Below, one piece after another: positions 7,273 through 15,574 of a stretch of DNA of 34,104 nucleotides. Source of the DNA: Kineosporia sp. R_H_3 (lineage in GTDB: Bacteria; Actinomycetota; Actinomycetes; Actinomycetales; Kineosporiaceae); the NCBI RefSeq assembly GCF_002198675.1, contig NZ_MWLL01000131.1, positions 1-34,104 on the forward strand, read 5' to 3'. The notes beneath the pieces were generated by a model. It ran no database searches. It was not told the origin of the DNA and was given only the letters and a program-made list of their open reading frames with translations. How positions within the stretch are numbered: position 1 is the stretch's first letter; the number at the start of each line of letters is the position of its first letter. The position numbers were made by a program, and so were the translations under genes.

Positions 7273-7521
7273 TCAGTCCGCGGCGACGACCCGGACGACG
7301 TCCTCGATGACCGGGTTGGACAGCAGCGTCTCGGCGGCCTCACGCACCCGCGCGAGCACCTCGTCGGTGACCTCGCCGGTCACCTCGAGCTCGAACCGCT
7401 TGCCCTGCCGCACGCTCGCGAGCTCGGCGAACCCGAGCCGGGCCAGGGCGCCGGCCACGGCCTTGCCCTGCGGGTCGAGGATCTCCGGCTTCGGCATGAC
7501 GTCGACGACGACACGTCCCAT
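7273..7521 (-). CDS. purS: Phosphoribosylformylglycinamidine synthase subunit PurS
   Basis: An 82-residue protein that bridges PurL and PurQ in the FGAM synthase complex. Typical features are the opening VVVDVMPKPEILDPQGKAVAGAL with the DPQG turn, the middle VRQGKRFELEV, and the closing LLSNPVIEDVVRV. Length is normal. ATG 7521 follows GGAGAG about 10 bases upstream, and a TAGGCT -10 box at 7558-7563 gives a leader of about 30 bases. It is followed not by purQ but by the stalk-GGDEF operon on the same strand, whose own promoter starts at 7206. The MBL gene at 7628 is divergent. Confidence 0.95.
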   Translation of the reverse strand: MGRVVVDVMPKPEILDPQGKAVAGALARLGFAELASVRQGKRFELEVTGEVTDEVLARVREAAETLLSNPVIEDVVRVVAAD

Positions 7522-7557
7522 GGTGTTCGGCTCTCCTGCCGGTCGGGGTCTGCGGCC

Positions 7558-7563
7558 AGCCTA
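7558..7563 (-). promoter_or_regulatory. -10 box of purS
   Basis: TAGGCT on the minus strand, 36 bases before the purS ATG; a start site near 7551 would leave a leader that includes the GGAGAG ribosome binding site. The -35 is not distinct. Confidence 0.4.
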
Positions 7564-7592
7564 TCGACGTCGGCCCGACGACCGGCATCGGC

Positions 7593-7621
7593 TCGACCGG
7601 TCGGGCCCGGAGTGCTTGGGT
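7593..7621 (+). promoter_or_regulatory. Predicted promoter of MBL-fold gene (leaderless)
   Basis: TCGACC (7593-7598), 17 bases, TTGGGT (7616-7621), 6 bases, ATG at 7628. There is no Shine-Dalgarno, which fits a leaderless transcript. The boxes are only moderate matches. Confidence 0.4.
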
Positions 7622-7627
7622 ACGTGC

Positions 7628-8272
7628 ATGCGCGTCACCCACCTCGGCCACTCGTGCCTGCTCGTCGAGGCGTCCGGCGTCCGGGTGCTCGTCGACCCCG
7701 GGGCGTTCAGCCACGGCTTCGAGGAGCTCACGGACCTCGACGCCGTCCTCGTCACCCACCAGCACGTCGACCACCTCGACGTCGAGCGGCTCCCCCAGCT
7801 GCTCGAGGCGAACGACGGCGCCCGCGTCGTCGTCGAGCCGGAGACGGCCGCCGAGCTGACCCGGGCCGGCATCGAGGCCGCGCCCCTGCACCCCGGCGAG
7901 ACCCTCGCGCTCGCCGGCCTCACGGTGACCGCGGTCGGCGGCGAGCACGCGCTCATCCACGCCGACGTGCCCCGGATCGGCAACACCGGGTTCGTCCTCG
8001 CCGAGGAGGCGGGGCCGCACCTGTTCCACCCCGGCGACGCGATCGACACCGTGCCCGAGGGCGTCGACGTCCTCGCGCTCCCGCTCGCGGCGCCGTGGTC
8101 GGCCCTCAAGGAGACGGTGGACTTCCTGCGGGCGGTGGCGCCGCGGTCGTGGTTCCCGATCCACGAGGCGCTGCTGTCGGACGTCGGGCGCGGGGTGTTC
8201 GTGCGGGTCGGCGGGAGCCTGGCACCGGAGGGCGCGCAGCGCCTCGAGCTGGACGGCGCGACCGAGGTCTAG
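7628..8272 (+). CDS. MBL-fold metal-dependent hydrolase (UPF0173-like)
   Basis: A 214-residue metallo-beta-lactamase-fold protein. The metal motif HxHxDH is present as THQHVDHLD (His44, His46, Asp48, His49); later ligands are His in VGGEHALIH and Asp in LFHPGDAID, with a closing WFPIHE. The opening [25 protein letters not shown] is typical of the UlaG/UPF0173 branch of putative hydrolases. The substrate is unknown. It lies on the plus strand inside the purine gene row, divergent from purS, and its stop interlocks with that of purC in one CTAG (8269-8272), so there is no intergenic space between the convergent genes. Confidence 0.88.
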   Translation: MRVTHLGHSCLLVEASGVRVLVDPGAFSHGFEELTDLDAVLVTHQHVDHLDVERLPQLLEANDGARVVVEPETAAELTRAGIEAAPLHPGETLALAGLTVTAVGGEHALIHADVPRIGNTGFVLAEEAGPHLFHPGDAIDTVPEGVDVLALPLAAPWSALKETVDFLRAVAPRSWFPIHEALLSDVGRGVFVRVGGSLAPEGAQRLELDGATEV

Positions 8273-9201
8273 GCGAAGGTGCGCCCGGTCAGCCGCTCGT
8301 AGGCCTCGACGTAGCGCGCCCGGGTGCGCTCGACGACGTCGTCGGGCAGCGGGGGCGGCGGGACGTCGGACGCGCGGTCCCAGCCGGACTCCGGGGACGT
8401 CAGCCAGTCGCGCACGTACTGCTTGTCGAAGCTCGGCTGGGCCCGCCCCGGCCGCCATCCGTCGGCCGGCCAGAACCGGGACGAGTCCGGGGTGAGCACC
8501 TCGTCGCCGAGGACGACGGCACCCGCGGCGTCGCGGCCGAACTCGAGCTTGGTGTCGGCGAGGACGATCCCGCGCTCGCGGGCGAGCTCCTCGGCGCGGC
8601 GGTAGACCGCGAGCGTGAGCACCCGCAGCCGGGACGCGTCGTCCGCGCCGATCGTCGCCGCGACCTGCTCGAAGGTGACGTTCTCGTCGTGCTCGCCGAG
8701 CTCGGCCTTGGTCGCCGGGGTGAAGATCGGCTCGGGCAGCCGGGAGCCGTCCTCGAGACCGGGCGGCAGCGGGACGCCGCAGACGACGCCGCCGGCCCGG
8801 TACTCGACGAGCCCGGAGCCGGTGAGGTAGCCGCGGGCCACGCACTCGACGGGGTACATCTCGAGCCGGCGGCAGACCATCGCGCGCCCCGCGACGACCG
8901 CCGGGACGTCGAGGCTCACGACGTGGTTCGGGACGAGGTCGGTGAGCCGCTCGAACCACCACGTCGACAGCGCGGTGAGGATCCGGCCCTTGTCCGGCAC
9001 CGGCGTCGAGAGCACGTGGTCGTAGGCCGAGATCCGGTCGCTCGCCACGACGAGCACGGTCTGCGACGCCTCCGCCGAGGTGTCGTCGTCCGGTACGTAG
9101 AGGTCACGGACCTTGCCGGAGTACACATGACGCCAGCCCGGGACCGCTTGCGGCGCAACGGGTCCGGCGGAGCCGCCGGGCACCGCGGCGACGTCGTTCA
9201 C
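8269..9201 (-). CDS. purC: SAICAR synthetase PurC
   Basis: A 310-residue phosphoribosylaminoimidazole-succinocarboxamide synthase, which joins CAIR with aspartate using ATP. Seen: the P-loop-like [10 protein letters not shown] near the N-terminus, [26 protein letters not shown], the [14 protein letters not shown] segment, [10 protein letters not shown] and the C-terminal DSSRFWP and [11 protein letters not shown] motifs. Length fits the monofunctional 300-residue form of actinobacteria. GTG 9201 overlaps the purD stop (GTGA), so translation is coupled and purD-purC form an operon. Confidence 0.97.
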   Translation of the reverse strand: MNDVAAVPGGSAGPVAPQAVPGWRHVYSGKVRDLYVPDDDTSAEASQTVLVVASDRISAYDHVLSTPVPDKGRILTALSTWWFERLTDLVPNHVVSLDVPAVVAGRAMVCRRLEMYPVECVARGYLTGSGLVEYRAGGVVCGVPLPPGLEDGSRLPEPIFTPATKAELGEHDENVTFEQVAATIGADDASRLRVLTLAVYRRAEELARERGIVLADTKLEFGRDAAGAVVLGDEVLTPDSSRFWPADGWRPGRAQPSFDKQYVRDWLTSPESGWDRASDVPPPPLPDDVVERTRARYVEAYERLTGRTFA

Positions 9202-10487
9202 GCCGGGCCGCCCGCGAGCGCGACGTCCCCGGCCGCCGCCCGGGCCGCGATGTCGGAGCGGTGGTGCGCCCCGGCGAGCGTGAGGTGCGAGACCGCCTCG
9301 TAGGCGACGCCGCGGGCGGCGGCGAGGTCCGGGCCGGTCCCGACGACGGACAGCACCCGGCCGCCGGCGCTGAGCACGGCGCCGTCCGGGCCGGCCGCGG
9401 TTCCCGCGTGCAGCACCCAGGCGCCGGGGACCGCCGCGGCCGCGTCGAGCCCGCCGATCGGGTCGCCGGTCCGCGGCGACGCCGGGTAGCCCTGCGAGGC
9501 GACGACGACCGTCACGGCGGCGGCGTCCCGCCAGCGCAGCGTCGGGAACGTCGCGAGGGCGCCGGTCGCGGCGGCGTGCAGCAGGCCCGCGAGCGGCGTC
9601 GCGAGCCGGGCCAGCACGACCTGCGTCTCGGGGTCGCCGAACCGGGCGTTGAACTCGATGACCCGCACGCCGCGCGACGTGATCGCGAGGCCGCAGTAGA
9701 GGACGCCGGCGAACGGGGTGCCGCGGCGGGCCATCTCGTCGACGGTCGGCTGGGCGACCCGGTCGACGACGGTGCGGGTCAGGTCGGGCGAGGCCCACGG
9801 CAGCGGCGAGTAGGCGCCCATGCCGCCGGTGTTCGGGCCGGCGTCGTCGTCCCCGACCCGCTTGAAGTCCTGGGCAGGCGCCAGCGGGACGACGGTCACG
9901 CCGTCGGTGATGCAGAAGAGCGACACCTCGGGCCCGTCGAGGAACTCCTCGACGACGACCCGGCCGCCCTGGCGGGCGAGGCAGCCCGCGGCGTGCTCGA
10001 GGGCGGCGGCGCGGTCGTCGGTGACGACGACGCCCTTGCCGGCGGCGAGCCCGTCGTCCTTGACGACGTACGGGCCGCCGAAGGCGTCGAGGGCGTCGGC
10101 GACCTCGTCGAGGGTCTCGCAGACGTGCGCCATCGCGGTCGGCACGCCGGCCGCGGCCATGACCTCCTTGGCGAACGCCTTGCTGCCCTCGAGCTGCGCC
10201 GCCTCGCCCGACGGGCCGAAGCAGGCGATGCCCGCGGCCCGGACGGCGTCCGCCACCCCCGCGACGAGCGGTGCCTCGGGGCCGACGACGACGAGGTCGG
10301 CGGCGACCTCCGCGGCGAGCGCGGCGACGGCCTGCGGGTCGAGCGGGTCGACCGGGCGCAGCTCGGCCGCGGCCGCCATACCGGGGTTGCCGGGGGCCGC
10401 GACGACGGCCTCCACGGCCGGGTCCGCGGCGAGCGACCTCACGAGGGCGTGCTCACGCGCGCCGGTACCGATGACGAGGACCTTCAC
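9198..10487 (-). CDS. purD: Phosphoribosylamine-glycine ligase PurD (GAR synthetase)
   Basis: A 429-residue ATP-grasp enzyme making GAR from phosphoribosylamine, glycine and ATP. Seen: N-terminal [45 protein letters not shown] (ATP-binding), [14 protein letters not shown], the [11 protein letters not shown] metal/ATP motif, and a C-terminal [12 protein letters not shown] domain. The GTG at 10487 is chosen because homologues start MKVLVIG and TAGGGT (10496-10501) lies 8 bases upstream; an in-frame TTG at 10496 would overlap that box. It is the first gene of the purD-purC operon. Confidence 0.96.
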   Translation of the reverse strand: MKVLVIGTGAREHALVRSLAADPAVEAVVAAPGNPGMAAAAELRPVDPLDPQAVAALAAEVAADLVVVGPEAPLVAGVADAVRAAGIACFGPSGEAAQLEGSKAFAKEVMAAAGVPTAMAHVCETLDEVADALDAFGGPYVVKDDGLAAGKGVVVTDDRAAALEHAAGCLARQGGRVVVEEFLDGPEVSLFCITDGVTVVPLAPAQDFKRVGDDDAGPNTGGMGAYSPLPWASPDLTRTVVDRVAQPTVDEMARRGTPFAGVLYCGLAITSRGVRVIEFNARFGDPETQVVLARLATPLAGLLHAAATGALATFPTLRWRDAAAVTVVVASQGYPASPRTGDPIGGLDAAAAVPGAWVLHAGTAAGPDGAVLSAGGRVLSVVGTGPDLAAARGVAYEAVSHLTLAGAHHRSDIAARAAAGDVALAGGPA

Positions 10488-10579
10488 GGCGCTCAACCCT
10501 AGAGGCTGCGCGGCCCCGGCCCGGACGGCGTCCGCAGGTCAGGACGGCGGACCGGCGGGCCGGCAGGGTGCGTCCGGGC

Positions 10580-10618
10580 CCGGCGGGCCGCGCCCGCCCT
10601 ACCGGTCGGGCCCGCCGG
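10580..10618 (-). terminator. Hairpin downstream of the first SRPBCC gene
   Basis: CCGGCGGGCC (10580-10589) pairs perfectly with GGCCCGCCGG (10609-10618) around a 19-base loop, 18 bases after the stop of the minus-strand SRPBCC gene. There is no U-run, which is normal in high-GC actinobacteria. Confidence 0.4.
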
Positions 10619-10636
10619 ACGTCCGCGGGGCACCGG

Positions 10637-11068
10637 TCAGCCGGCCGGCGTCGTCAGCAGCTCCTCGAGGCGCTGGACGTCGAGCACAGCGGCCGGGATC
10701 GTCGCACCGACCATCTCCGACACCCCGGCGAGGAACCCCGCGGGCTCCGCAACGAGGGTCAGCGCGACCCTGGTGTGGCCGGGTCCGGCCTCGGCCATCC
10801 GGAGCTCGCCGTCGAACGCGGGACCGGCGAGGGCGTGCCAGGCGATCCGGTGCTCCTTGGGGTGGTGCCCGACCGCGACCTCGACGTCCCGGGTGCGCCC
10901 CGGCCCGTCGACGCCGCCGGTGACGGTGAAGACGAACCGCTCGAACGACGTCCGGCGCACCGACCGAACCCCCGTGAGGAACCGGGGCCACTCCTCCACG
11001 GCTGCGAGCCGTGCGTAGACCTGCTCGACGGGCAGGTCGACCACGCTCGACGCTTCCTGACGTGTCAT
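10637..11068 (-). CDS. SRPBCC (START/Bet v1-like) family protein, copy 1
   Basis: A 143-residue protein of the polyketide cyclase/START-like fold. The opening LPVEQVYARLAAVEEWPRFLTGVRSV is the classic SRPBCC N-terminus. It is followed by FERFVFTVTGG, HRIAWHALAGPAFDGELRM, and a C-terminal helix PAAVLDVQRLEELL. These small cups bind hydrophobic ligands or act as cyclases; the ligand is unknown. ATG 11068 follows GGAGG by 8 bases, whereas the GTG at 11077 would overlap the ribosome binding site. It is clearly paralogous to the protein at 15575-16147, sharing ER[FY]VFTV, HR-x2-W, GP-x2-DG-x-LR and LD-x-QRL. It is divergent from the FUSC-like gene (110 bp between starts). Confidence 0.8.
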   Translation of the reverse strand: MTRQEASSVVDLPVEQVYARLAAVEEWPRFLTGVRSVRRTSFERFVFTVTGGVDGPGRTRDVEVAVGHHPKEHRIAWHALAGPAFDGELRMAEAGPGHTRVALTLVAEPAGFLAGVSEMVGATIPAAVLDVQRLEELLTTPAG

Positions 11069-11178
11069 GGCTACCACCTCCAGGCGGTGCGTCGACGTCC
11101 GGCACCGTCGGCCCCGGCGGCCGCCGACACGTTCACGCTAGGACTGCGGTGGTGGCCCGGCTGGGGGACGATCGTCGC

Positions 11179-12411
11179 GTGAGCCTCGCCGACCGGGTGA
11201 CGTCCGGTGCCCGCACCACCCTGCGGCGACGCACCCGGCTCGGCCTGGACCGGCTGCGCCTGACCTGGTGGGGCGCCGCGCAGAGCGCCCTGGCCGGGGC
11301 GCTCGCCTGGGAGTTCGCCGTCCACGTCCTCGGTCACAGCGGACCGTTCTTCGCCGCGGTCGCCGCGATCGTCTGCCTGTCGACGACGTACCTCAACCGG
11401 CTCCGGCGGGTCGTCGAGATGGGCATCGGCGTGACGCTCGGGGTCGCGATCGGGGACGCCGTCGTCCGCGAGATCGGCCGCGGCGGCTGGCAGATCGGGG
11501 CCGTCGTCCTCGTCGCCATGCTCGTCGCGCTGCTCCTCGACGGGGCGCCGCTCATCATCAACCAGGCCGCGCTGCAGGCCGTCTTCGTCACGGCGCTGCC
11601 GCCGCCGGTCAACGGGTACGTCGCCCGGTGGGAGGACGCCCTCGTCGGCGGTGTCGTCGCGCTCGTCGTCGCGTTCGCGCTGCCGTCCGACCCGCGGCCG
11701 GCGATGCGGGACGCGGGAGGCGCCGTGGTCCACCCGATCGCCGACGCGCTGCGGCAGTCCGCGACGGCGGCCCGGGTCGGGGACGTCGAGCGGGCGTTCG
11801 ACGCGCTCGAGCAGGCCCGTGCGACGCAGCCCGCCATCGACCGCTGGCGGGACGCCGTCCGCGCGGGCGAGGAGGTGAGCCGGCTGTCGCCGCTGCGCCG
11901 GCACGCCCTCGCGGAGATCTCCGCGCACCGGGCGGCGCTCGCGCCGGTGGACCGGGCGATCCGCAACGTCCGGGTCGCGCTGCGCCGGGCGGTCGCGGCG
12001 GCCGAGGACGAGCAGGCCCTCGGCGGCCGGGCGGACCCGGCGACCGCGACGTCCGGCGGGGCGCCCGGTGCGGCGTCCGACGACCGGGACGACGGGGCGT
12101 CGACGAGCCCGCTGCCCGTCGTGGCGGGCAGCCCGGCGCACCTGCTGCCGCCGTCGGTCGTCGACGTCCTCGACGGGCTCGCGTCGGTCTTCTACACGCT
12201 GCCGGGAGCGTTGCGGGACCGGGACGGCGAGGGCGGACGGCGGGCCGTGGCTGCGCTCGACGACGTCACCGAGCGGCTGCGCCCGGAGCGGCTCGAGATG
12301 CCGACGATGAACGCGACCGTCATCGTCGCGCAGGTGCGGTCCGCGGTCGTCGACCTGATCCAGGTGCCGGGCGTCCCCGAGCACGAGGCCCGGGCGAAGC
12401 TGCCGCGGTAG
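11179..12411 (+). CDS. FUSC-like/aromatic acid exporter membrane protein
   Basis: A 410-residue inner-membrane protein. Residues about 30-165 contain five or six hydrophobic spans (for example SALAGALAWEFAVHVLG, FFAAVAAIVCLST, IGAVVLVAMLVALLL, ALVGGVVALVVAFAL), matching the N-terminal domain of FUSC/DUF939 proteins. The last 230 residues are soluble and helical, with a low-complexity Asp/Ala/Thr insert (about 280-315). Relatives export aromatic acids or fusaric acid, but the substrate here is unknown. GTG 11179 has only a weak Shine-Dalgarno; GTG 11152 is an alternative. Its stop and the convergent DinB-like stop lie inside one TAGCGCTA palindrome (12409-12416). Confidence 0.8.
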   Translation: MSLADRVTSGARTTLRRRTRLGLDRLRLTWWGAAQSALAGALAWEFAVHVLGHSGPFFAAVAAIVCLSTTYLNRLRRVVEMGIGVTLGVAIGDAVVREIGRGGWQIGAVVLVAMLVALLLDGAPLIINQAALQAVFVTALPPPVNGYVARWEDALVGGVVALVVAFALPSDPRPAMRDAGGAVVHPIADALRQSATAARVGDVERAFDALEQARATQPAIDRWRDAVRAGEEVSRLSPLRRHALAEISAHRAALAPVDRAIRNVRVALRRAVAAAEDEQALGGRADPATATSGGAPGAASDDRDDGASTSPLPVVAGSPAHLLPPSVVDVLDGLASVFYTLPGALRDRDGEGGRRAVAALDDVTERLRPERLEMPTMNATVIVAQVRSAVVDLIQVPGVPEHEARAKLPR

Positions 12412-12413
12412 CG

Positions 12414-13208
12414 CTAGCCCCGGCGCGCCTCGAGGACCGCGAGGTCGCGGGTGGCGTAGCGGTAGTGCTCGACCTCCTCCTCGAGGGCCACGGCCAGGCA
12501 CTCCCAGACCGGCCGCTCCTCCTCGGGGTAGCCGGGGGCCGGCGGGCGCCGGCAGGGCCGGCCGAGGACGTCGTCCGTCAGCGCGCCGAGCACGTCGCGG
12601 AGGACCTCGCGCCGGGAGTGGAGGGCGGCGAGCACCTCGTCGGCCGACGGCCGCGCCGCGACGTCGATGCCGAGCGCGGCGGCGTCCGCGGCCGGGTACC
12701 AGCTCTGCGGCAGGCCGAGCCGGTGGTAGGGCCGCTCCTCGTCGAGGACCGTGCGGCTCACCCAGGCGTCGGTGACGAACACCAGGTGCCGCAACGTCTC
12801 CAGGAAGGACCACTCCTCGTCGACCCGTTCGTCGAGCGCCGCGTCGCCGAGCCTGCGAGCCCGCTCGACCGCGCCGTCCCAGAGCGCCTCGAGGGTGGCC
12901 CGCATCGCCCGGAAGTCGTCCGCCGTCCGCATGCCGCGCAGCTGGACGCGCTCGGGATGGCGCCGGTCCAGCTCGGCCGCGACGAGGTCGGTAACGTCGA
13001 CCCCGTTGACGACGAGCCGCTCGACGTACCCGGAGAGGTCGACGTCGACGAGCACGCCGTCCCGGACCCGGACGCCGGTGAGGTCGCAGTCGACGAAGCG
13101 CGCGCCCGTGAGGTCGCGGACCTCCAGGCGCGCGCCCCGGTAGGCGTCGGTGTGCTCCGGGCCGAAAGGGCCGGCGTCGTAGCGGTGCGGGCCGAACTGT
13201 GGCGTCAT
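12414..13208 (-). CDS. DinB-family protein with N-terminal pentapeptide-like segment
   Basis: A 264-residue protein. Residues about 24-65 read as a short pentapeptide-repeat-like strand ladder (ARLEVRDLTGARFVDCDLTG). Residues about 95-250 form a DinB/DUF664 four-helix bundle: WSFLETLRHLVFVTDAWVSR carries the first metal-ligand His, and the C-terminal CLAVALEEEVEHYRYATRDL carries a late His. DinB-fold proteins include bacillithiol/mycothiol-dependent transferases and uncharacterised damage-induced proteins. The reaction is not known. ATG 13208 has AGGAT about 8 bases upstream. It follows the cysteine hydrolase gene on the same strand but a hairpin stands between them. Confidence 0.8.
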   Translation of the reverse strand: MTPQFGPHRYDAGPFGPEHTDAYRGARLEVRDLTGARFVDCDLTGVRVRDGVLVDVDLSGYVERLVVNGVDVTDLVAAELDRRHPERVQLRGMRTADDFRAMRATLEALWDGAVERARRLGDAALDERVDEEWSFLETLRHLVFVTDAWVSRTVLDEERPYHRLGLPQSWYPAADAAALGIDVAARPSADEVLAALHSRREVLRDVLGALTDDVLGRPCRRPPAPGYPEEERPVWECLAVALEEEVEHYRYATRDLAVLEARRG

Positions 13209-13223
13209 GCCGTCATCCTGCCG

Positions 13224-13255
13224 GGCCCCGCCGACGGTTCAGGGCCGACGGGGCC
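13224..13255 (-). terminator. Hairpin after the cysteine hydrolase gene
   Basis: GGCCCCG (13224-13230) pairs with CGGGGCC (13249-13255) around an 18-base loop directly after the isochorismatase-like stop at 13261, in the gap before the DinB-like gene. Modest stem, so moderate support. Confidence 0.35.
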
Positions 13256-13260
13256 GGGCG

Positions 13261-13902
13261 TCACCCTGCGAGCGCGCGCCCCTGCTCCGCGGCCGCGAGC
13301 AGGTCCGGTGCCGGGAGGCCGTCGCCCGCGGCCAGCGCCGCGAGCCACTCGGACGTCGTCGCGACGCTCGCGAACGCGCTGCCGAGCGCGACGAGGACGC
13401 TCGTGTGGAGCGCCTCGGCGGACAGCGCGCCGCCGGCCGCCGCGAGCGGCAGCGTGCCGGTCGCGTCGGAGAGCACCTCGACGCCGAAGCCGAGGTGCGC
13501 GGCCTGCCGCGCCGTCGTGTCGACGCAGAGCTGGGTCATGTACCCGACGATCGTCAGGGTCGCGATGTCGTTGGCGCGCAACCACTCCTCGAGGTCGGTC
13601 CCGGTGAACGACCCCGGGTAGGCCTTGCGCACCAGGTGGTCGCGGGGCCGGTCCTCGACGAACGGGTGCAGCTTCCAGCCGTCGCTGCCCTCGGCGAAGA
13701 CCGCGTCGTCCGGGGCGTCGGTGTGCTGGACGACGACGACCGGCACACCGGCCGCGGTCGCGGCGTCCATCGCCGCGGCGACGTTCGCCGTCGACACGTC
13801 GAGCGGCGGGTGCGTGATGGGCAGGCCGGCCCCGGGGAAGACCCCGGGGTCGTACTCCTGCTGGACGTCGATGACGACGAGGGCCCGCGCGGGGACCGCC
13901 AT
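13261..13902 (-). CDS. Isochorismatase-like cysteine hydrolase
   Basis: A 213-residue hydrolase of the isochorismatase/nicotinamidase superfamily. The catalytic triad is visible: Asp12 in VVIDVQQEYDP, Lys93 in LVRKAYPGSF, and Cys126 in GYMTQLCVDTT, with the following TARQAAHLGF helix and VEVLSDATGT. Length is normal. The substrate is probably an amide or similar small molecule; it cannot be fixed from sequence. The ATG at 13902 shares one base with the aminotransferase stop (TGATG), so the two are translationally coupled and probably act on the same metabolite. Confidence 0.9.
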   Translation of the reverse strand: MAVPARALVVIDVQQEYDPGVFPGAGLPITHPPLDVSTANVAAAMDAATAAGVPVVVVQHTDAPDDAVFAEGSDGWKLHPFVEDRPRDHLVRKAYPGSFTGTDLEEWLRANDIATLTIVGYMTQLCVDTTARQAAHLGFGVEVLSDATGTLPLAAAGGALSAEALHTSVLVALGSAFASVATTSEWLAALAAGDGLPAPDLLAAAEQGRALAG

Positions 13903-15356
13903 CAGAGCGTGCCCTCGACGGCCGTGAGCGCCTCGTCGAGCAGGGCCAGGCCGTAGCGCGCCTCGTCGTCCGTGATGTTCAGGGCGGGGACGACGTGGGT
14001 GCGGCTGCCGTTGATGAACGGGAGCAGGCCGCGCTCCTTGCACGCCGCACCGAGCGCGAGGATCGGCGCGTTCGCCTCGCCGGTGGCGTTGAACGGGACG
14101 AGCGGGGTGCGGGTGGCCTTGTCCCGCACCAGCTCGAGCGCCCAGAACGCGCCGGAGCCGCGGACCTCGCCGACGATCTCGTGACGGGCCTGCAGGTCGG
14201 CCAGGGCCGGCCCGAAGATCTCGCGGCCGAGCCGGTCGGCGTTCTCGACGACGCCCTCGTCGGCCATGACGTTGATCGTCGCGACGGCGGCGGCGCACGC
14301 GAGCGGGTGGCCGGAGTACGTGAGCCCGCCGGGGAAGACCCGGTTCGCGAACGTCTCGTAGACCTTCTCGGAGACGATGACGCCGCCGAGCGGGACGTAA
14401 CCGGAGTTGACGCCCTTGGCGAAGGTCACGAGGTCGGGCTCGGTGCGGGTGTCGTCGACCCGGTTGCCGGCGCCGTCCTCGTCGCCCAGCTCGCAGGCGA
14501 ACCAGCGGCCGGCGCGGCCGAAGCCGCTCATGACCTCGTCAGCGATCCAGAGGATCCCGTACTTGTCGCACAGCTCGCGCACGCCCCGGAGGTAGCCGGG
14601 CGGCGGGATCATGATGCCCGCGGTGCCGGGGATCGACTCCAGGACGATCGCGGCGATGGTCGAGGCACCCTCGAGGACGATCGTCTGCTCGAGGTGCTCG
14701 AGCGCCCGGGCGCACTCCTCGGCCTCGGTCGTCGCGTGGAAGTGCGAGCGGTAGAGGAACGGCCCGAAGAAGTGGACGACGCCCTCAGCGCCGTAGTCGT
14801 TCGGCCAGCGCCGCGGGTCGCCGGTGAGGTTGATCGCCGTCGTCGTGTTGCCGTGGTAGCTGCGGTAGCGGGCGAGCACCTTGCGGCGGCCGGTGTGCAG
14901 GCGGGCCATCCGGACGGCGTTCTCGATGGCGTCCGCCCCGCCGTTGGTGAAGAAGACGTGGCTGAACGAGGCGCCGGGCGCCCGCTCGACGATGAGCCGG
15001 GCGGCCTCGGAACGGGCGTCGTTGACGTGCTGCGGCGCGACCGTGCAGAGCTTGGCGGCCTGCTCCTGGATCGCCGCGACGACCTTCGGGTGCTGGAACC
15101 CGATGTTCGTGAAGACGAGCTGGCTGGAGAAGTCGAGGAACGGCCGGCCCTCGCCGTCCCACACCCACGAACCCTCGGCGCCGGCGGCGACGAACGGCTT
15201 GAGGGCGGCCTGGGCCGACCACGAGTGGAAGACGTGCGCCCGGTCCAGCTCGTACGCGCGGGCCGACCCGGCCGGGTCGGGGGTCGGCGTCGGTGCCGTC
15301 GAGGGCAGCGGCGGGCGGGTCGAGGCGGCGCTCGGGGCAGGCACGGTGCTCGTCAT
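13902..15356 (-). CDS. PLP-dependent class III aminotransferase
   Basis: A 484-residue aminotransferase of the omega-amino acid:pyruvate type. Seen: Pro-rich, probably disordered first 30 residues; substrate-side HVFHSWSAQ; PLP phosphate region TNGGADAIENAVRMA (138-152); aromatic stacking SYHGNTT; Asp273 in WIADEVMSGFGR; and Schiff-base Lys314 in TFAKGVNSGYVPLGG. Likely amino donors are amines, beta-alanine-like or taurine-like compounds; precise specificity is open. No Shine-Dalgarno is present, but TAGGCT lies 6 bases before the ATG, predicting a leaderless mRNA. It is coupled to the cysteine hydrolase downstream. Confidence 0.93.
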   Translation of the reverse strand: MTSTVPAPSAASTRPPLPSTAPTPTPDPAGSARAYELDRAHVFHSWSAQAALKPFVAAGAEGSWVWDGEGRPFLDFSSQLVFTNIGFQHPKVVAAIQEQAAKLCTVAPQHVNDARSEAARLIVERAPGASFSHVFFTNGGADAIENAVRMARLHTGRRKVLARYRSYHGNTTTAINLTGDPRRWPNDYGAEGVVHFFGPFLYRSHFHATTEAEECARALEHLEQTIVLEGASTIAAIVLESIPGTAGIMIPPPGYLRGVRELCDKYGILWIADEVMSGFGRAGRWFACELGDEDGAGNRVDDTRTEPDLVTFAKGVNSGYVPLGGVIVSEKVYETFANRVFPGGLTYSGHPLACAAAVATINVMADEGVVENADRLGREIFGPALADLQARHEIVGEVRGSGAFWALELVRDKATRTPLVPFNATGEANAPILALGAACKERGLLPFINGSRTHVVPALNITDDEARYGLALLDEALTAVEGTL

Positions 15357-15362
15357 GGCGGC

Positions 15363-15368
15363 AGCCTA
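15363..15368 (-). promoter_or_regulatory. -10 box of aminotransferase operon (leaderless)
   Basis: TAGGCT on the minus strand, 6 bases before the ATG at 15356, the same box and distance as at purQ. Confidence 0.5.
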
Positions 15369-15501
15369 GGCCGCCCGGGCGGCGACGCCCAGGGAGCACA
15401 CCGTCAACCTGAGGCGCCCGTGGCCGTCACTGTGTCGGCGGGACCGGCGTGAGACCACCCCAAGGGGTGCAGACCAGCACTTCTGGGCTGCGCTTCGGGC
15501 G

Positions 15502-15559
15502 CCCCTGGCGGCCGGCGGACCGGTCCGGCTCGGTAGACGGGCCCACCGGCCACCAGGGG
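15502..15559 (-). terminator. Long hairpin downstream of SRPBCC copy 2
   Basis: CCCCTGGCGGCCGGCGG (15502-15518) faces CCACCGGCCACCAGGGG (15543-15559) across 24 bases. As minus-strand RNA the 17-bp stem is complete with two G-U pairs; as plus-strand RNA the same positions are A-C mismatches. That favours a minus-strand transcript, and the hairpin begins 15 bases after the SRPBCC stop, so a terminator is the simplest reading. The 12-base palindrome CGGACCGGTCCG (15516-15527) lies at the inner edge. Confidence 0.55.
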
Positions 15560-15574
15560 ACGTTCTCGGGCGGG

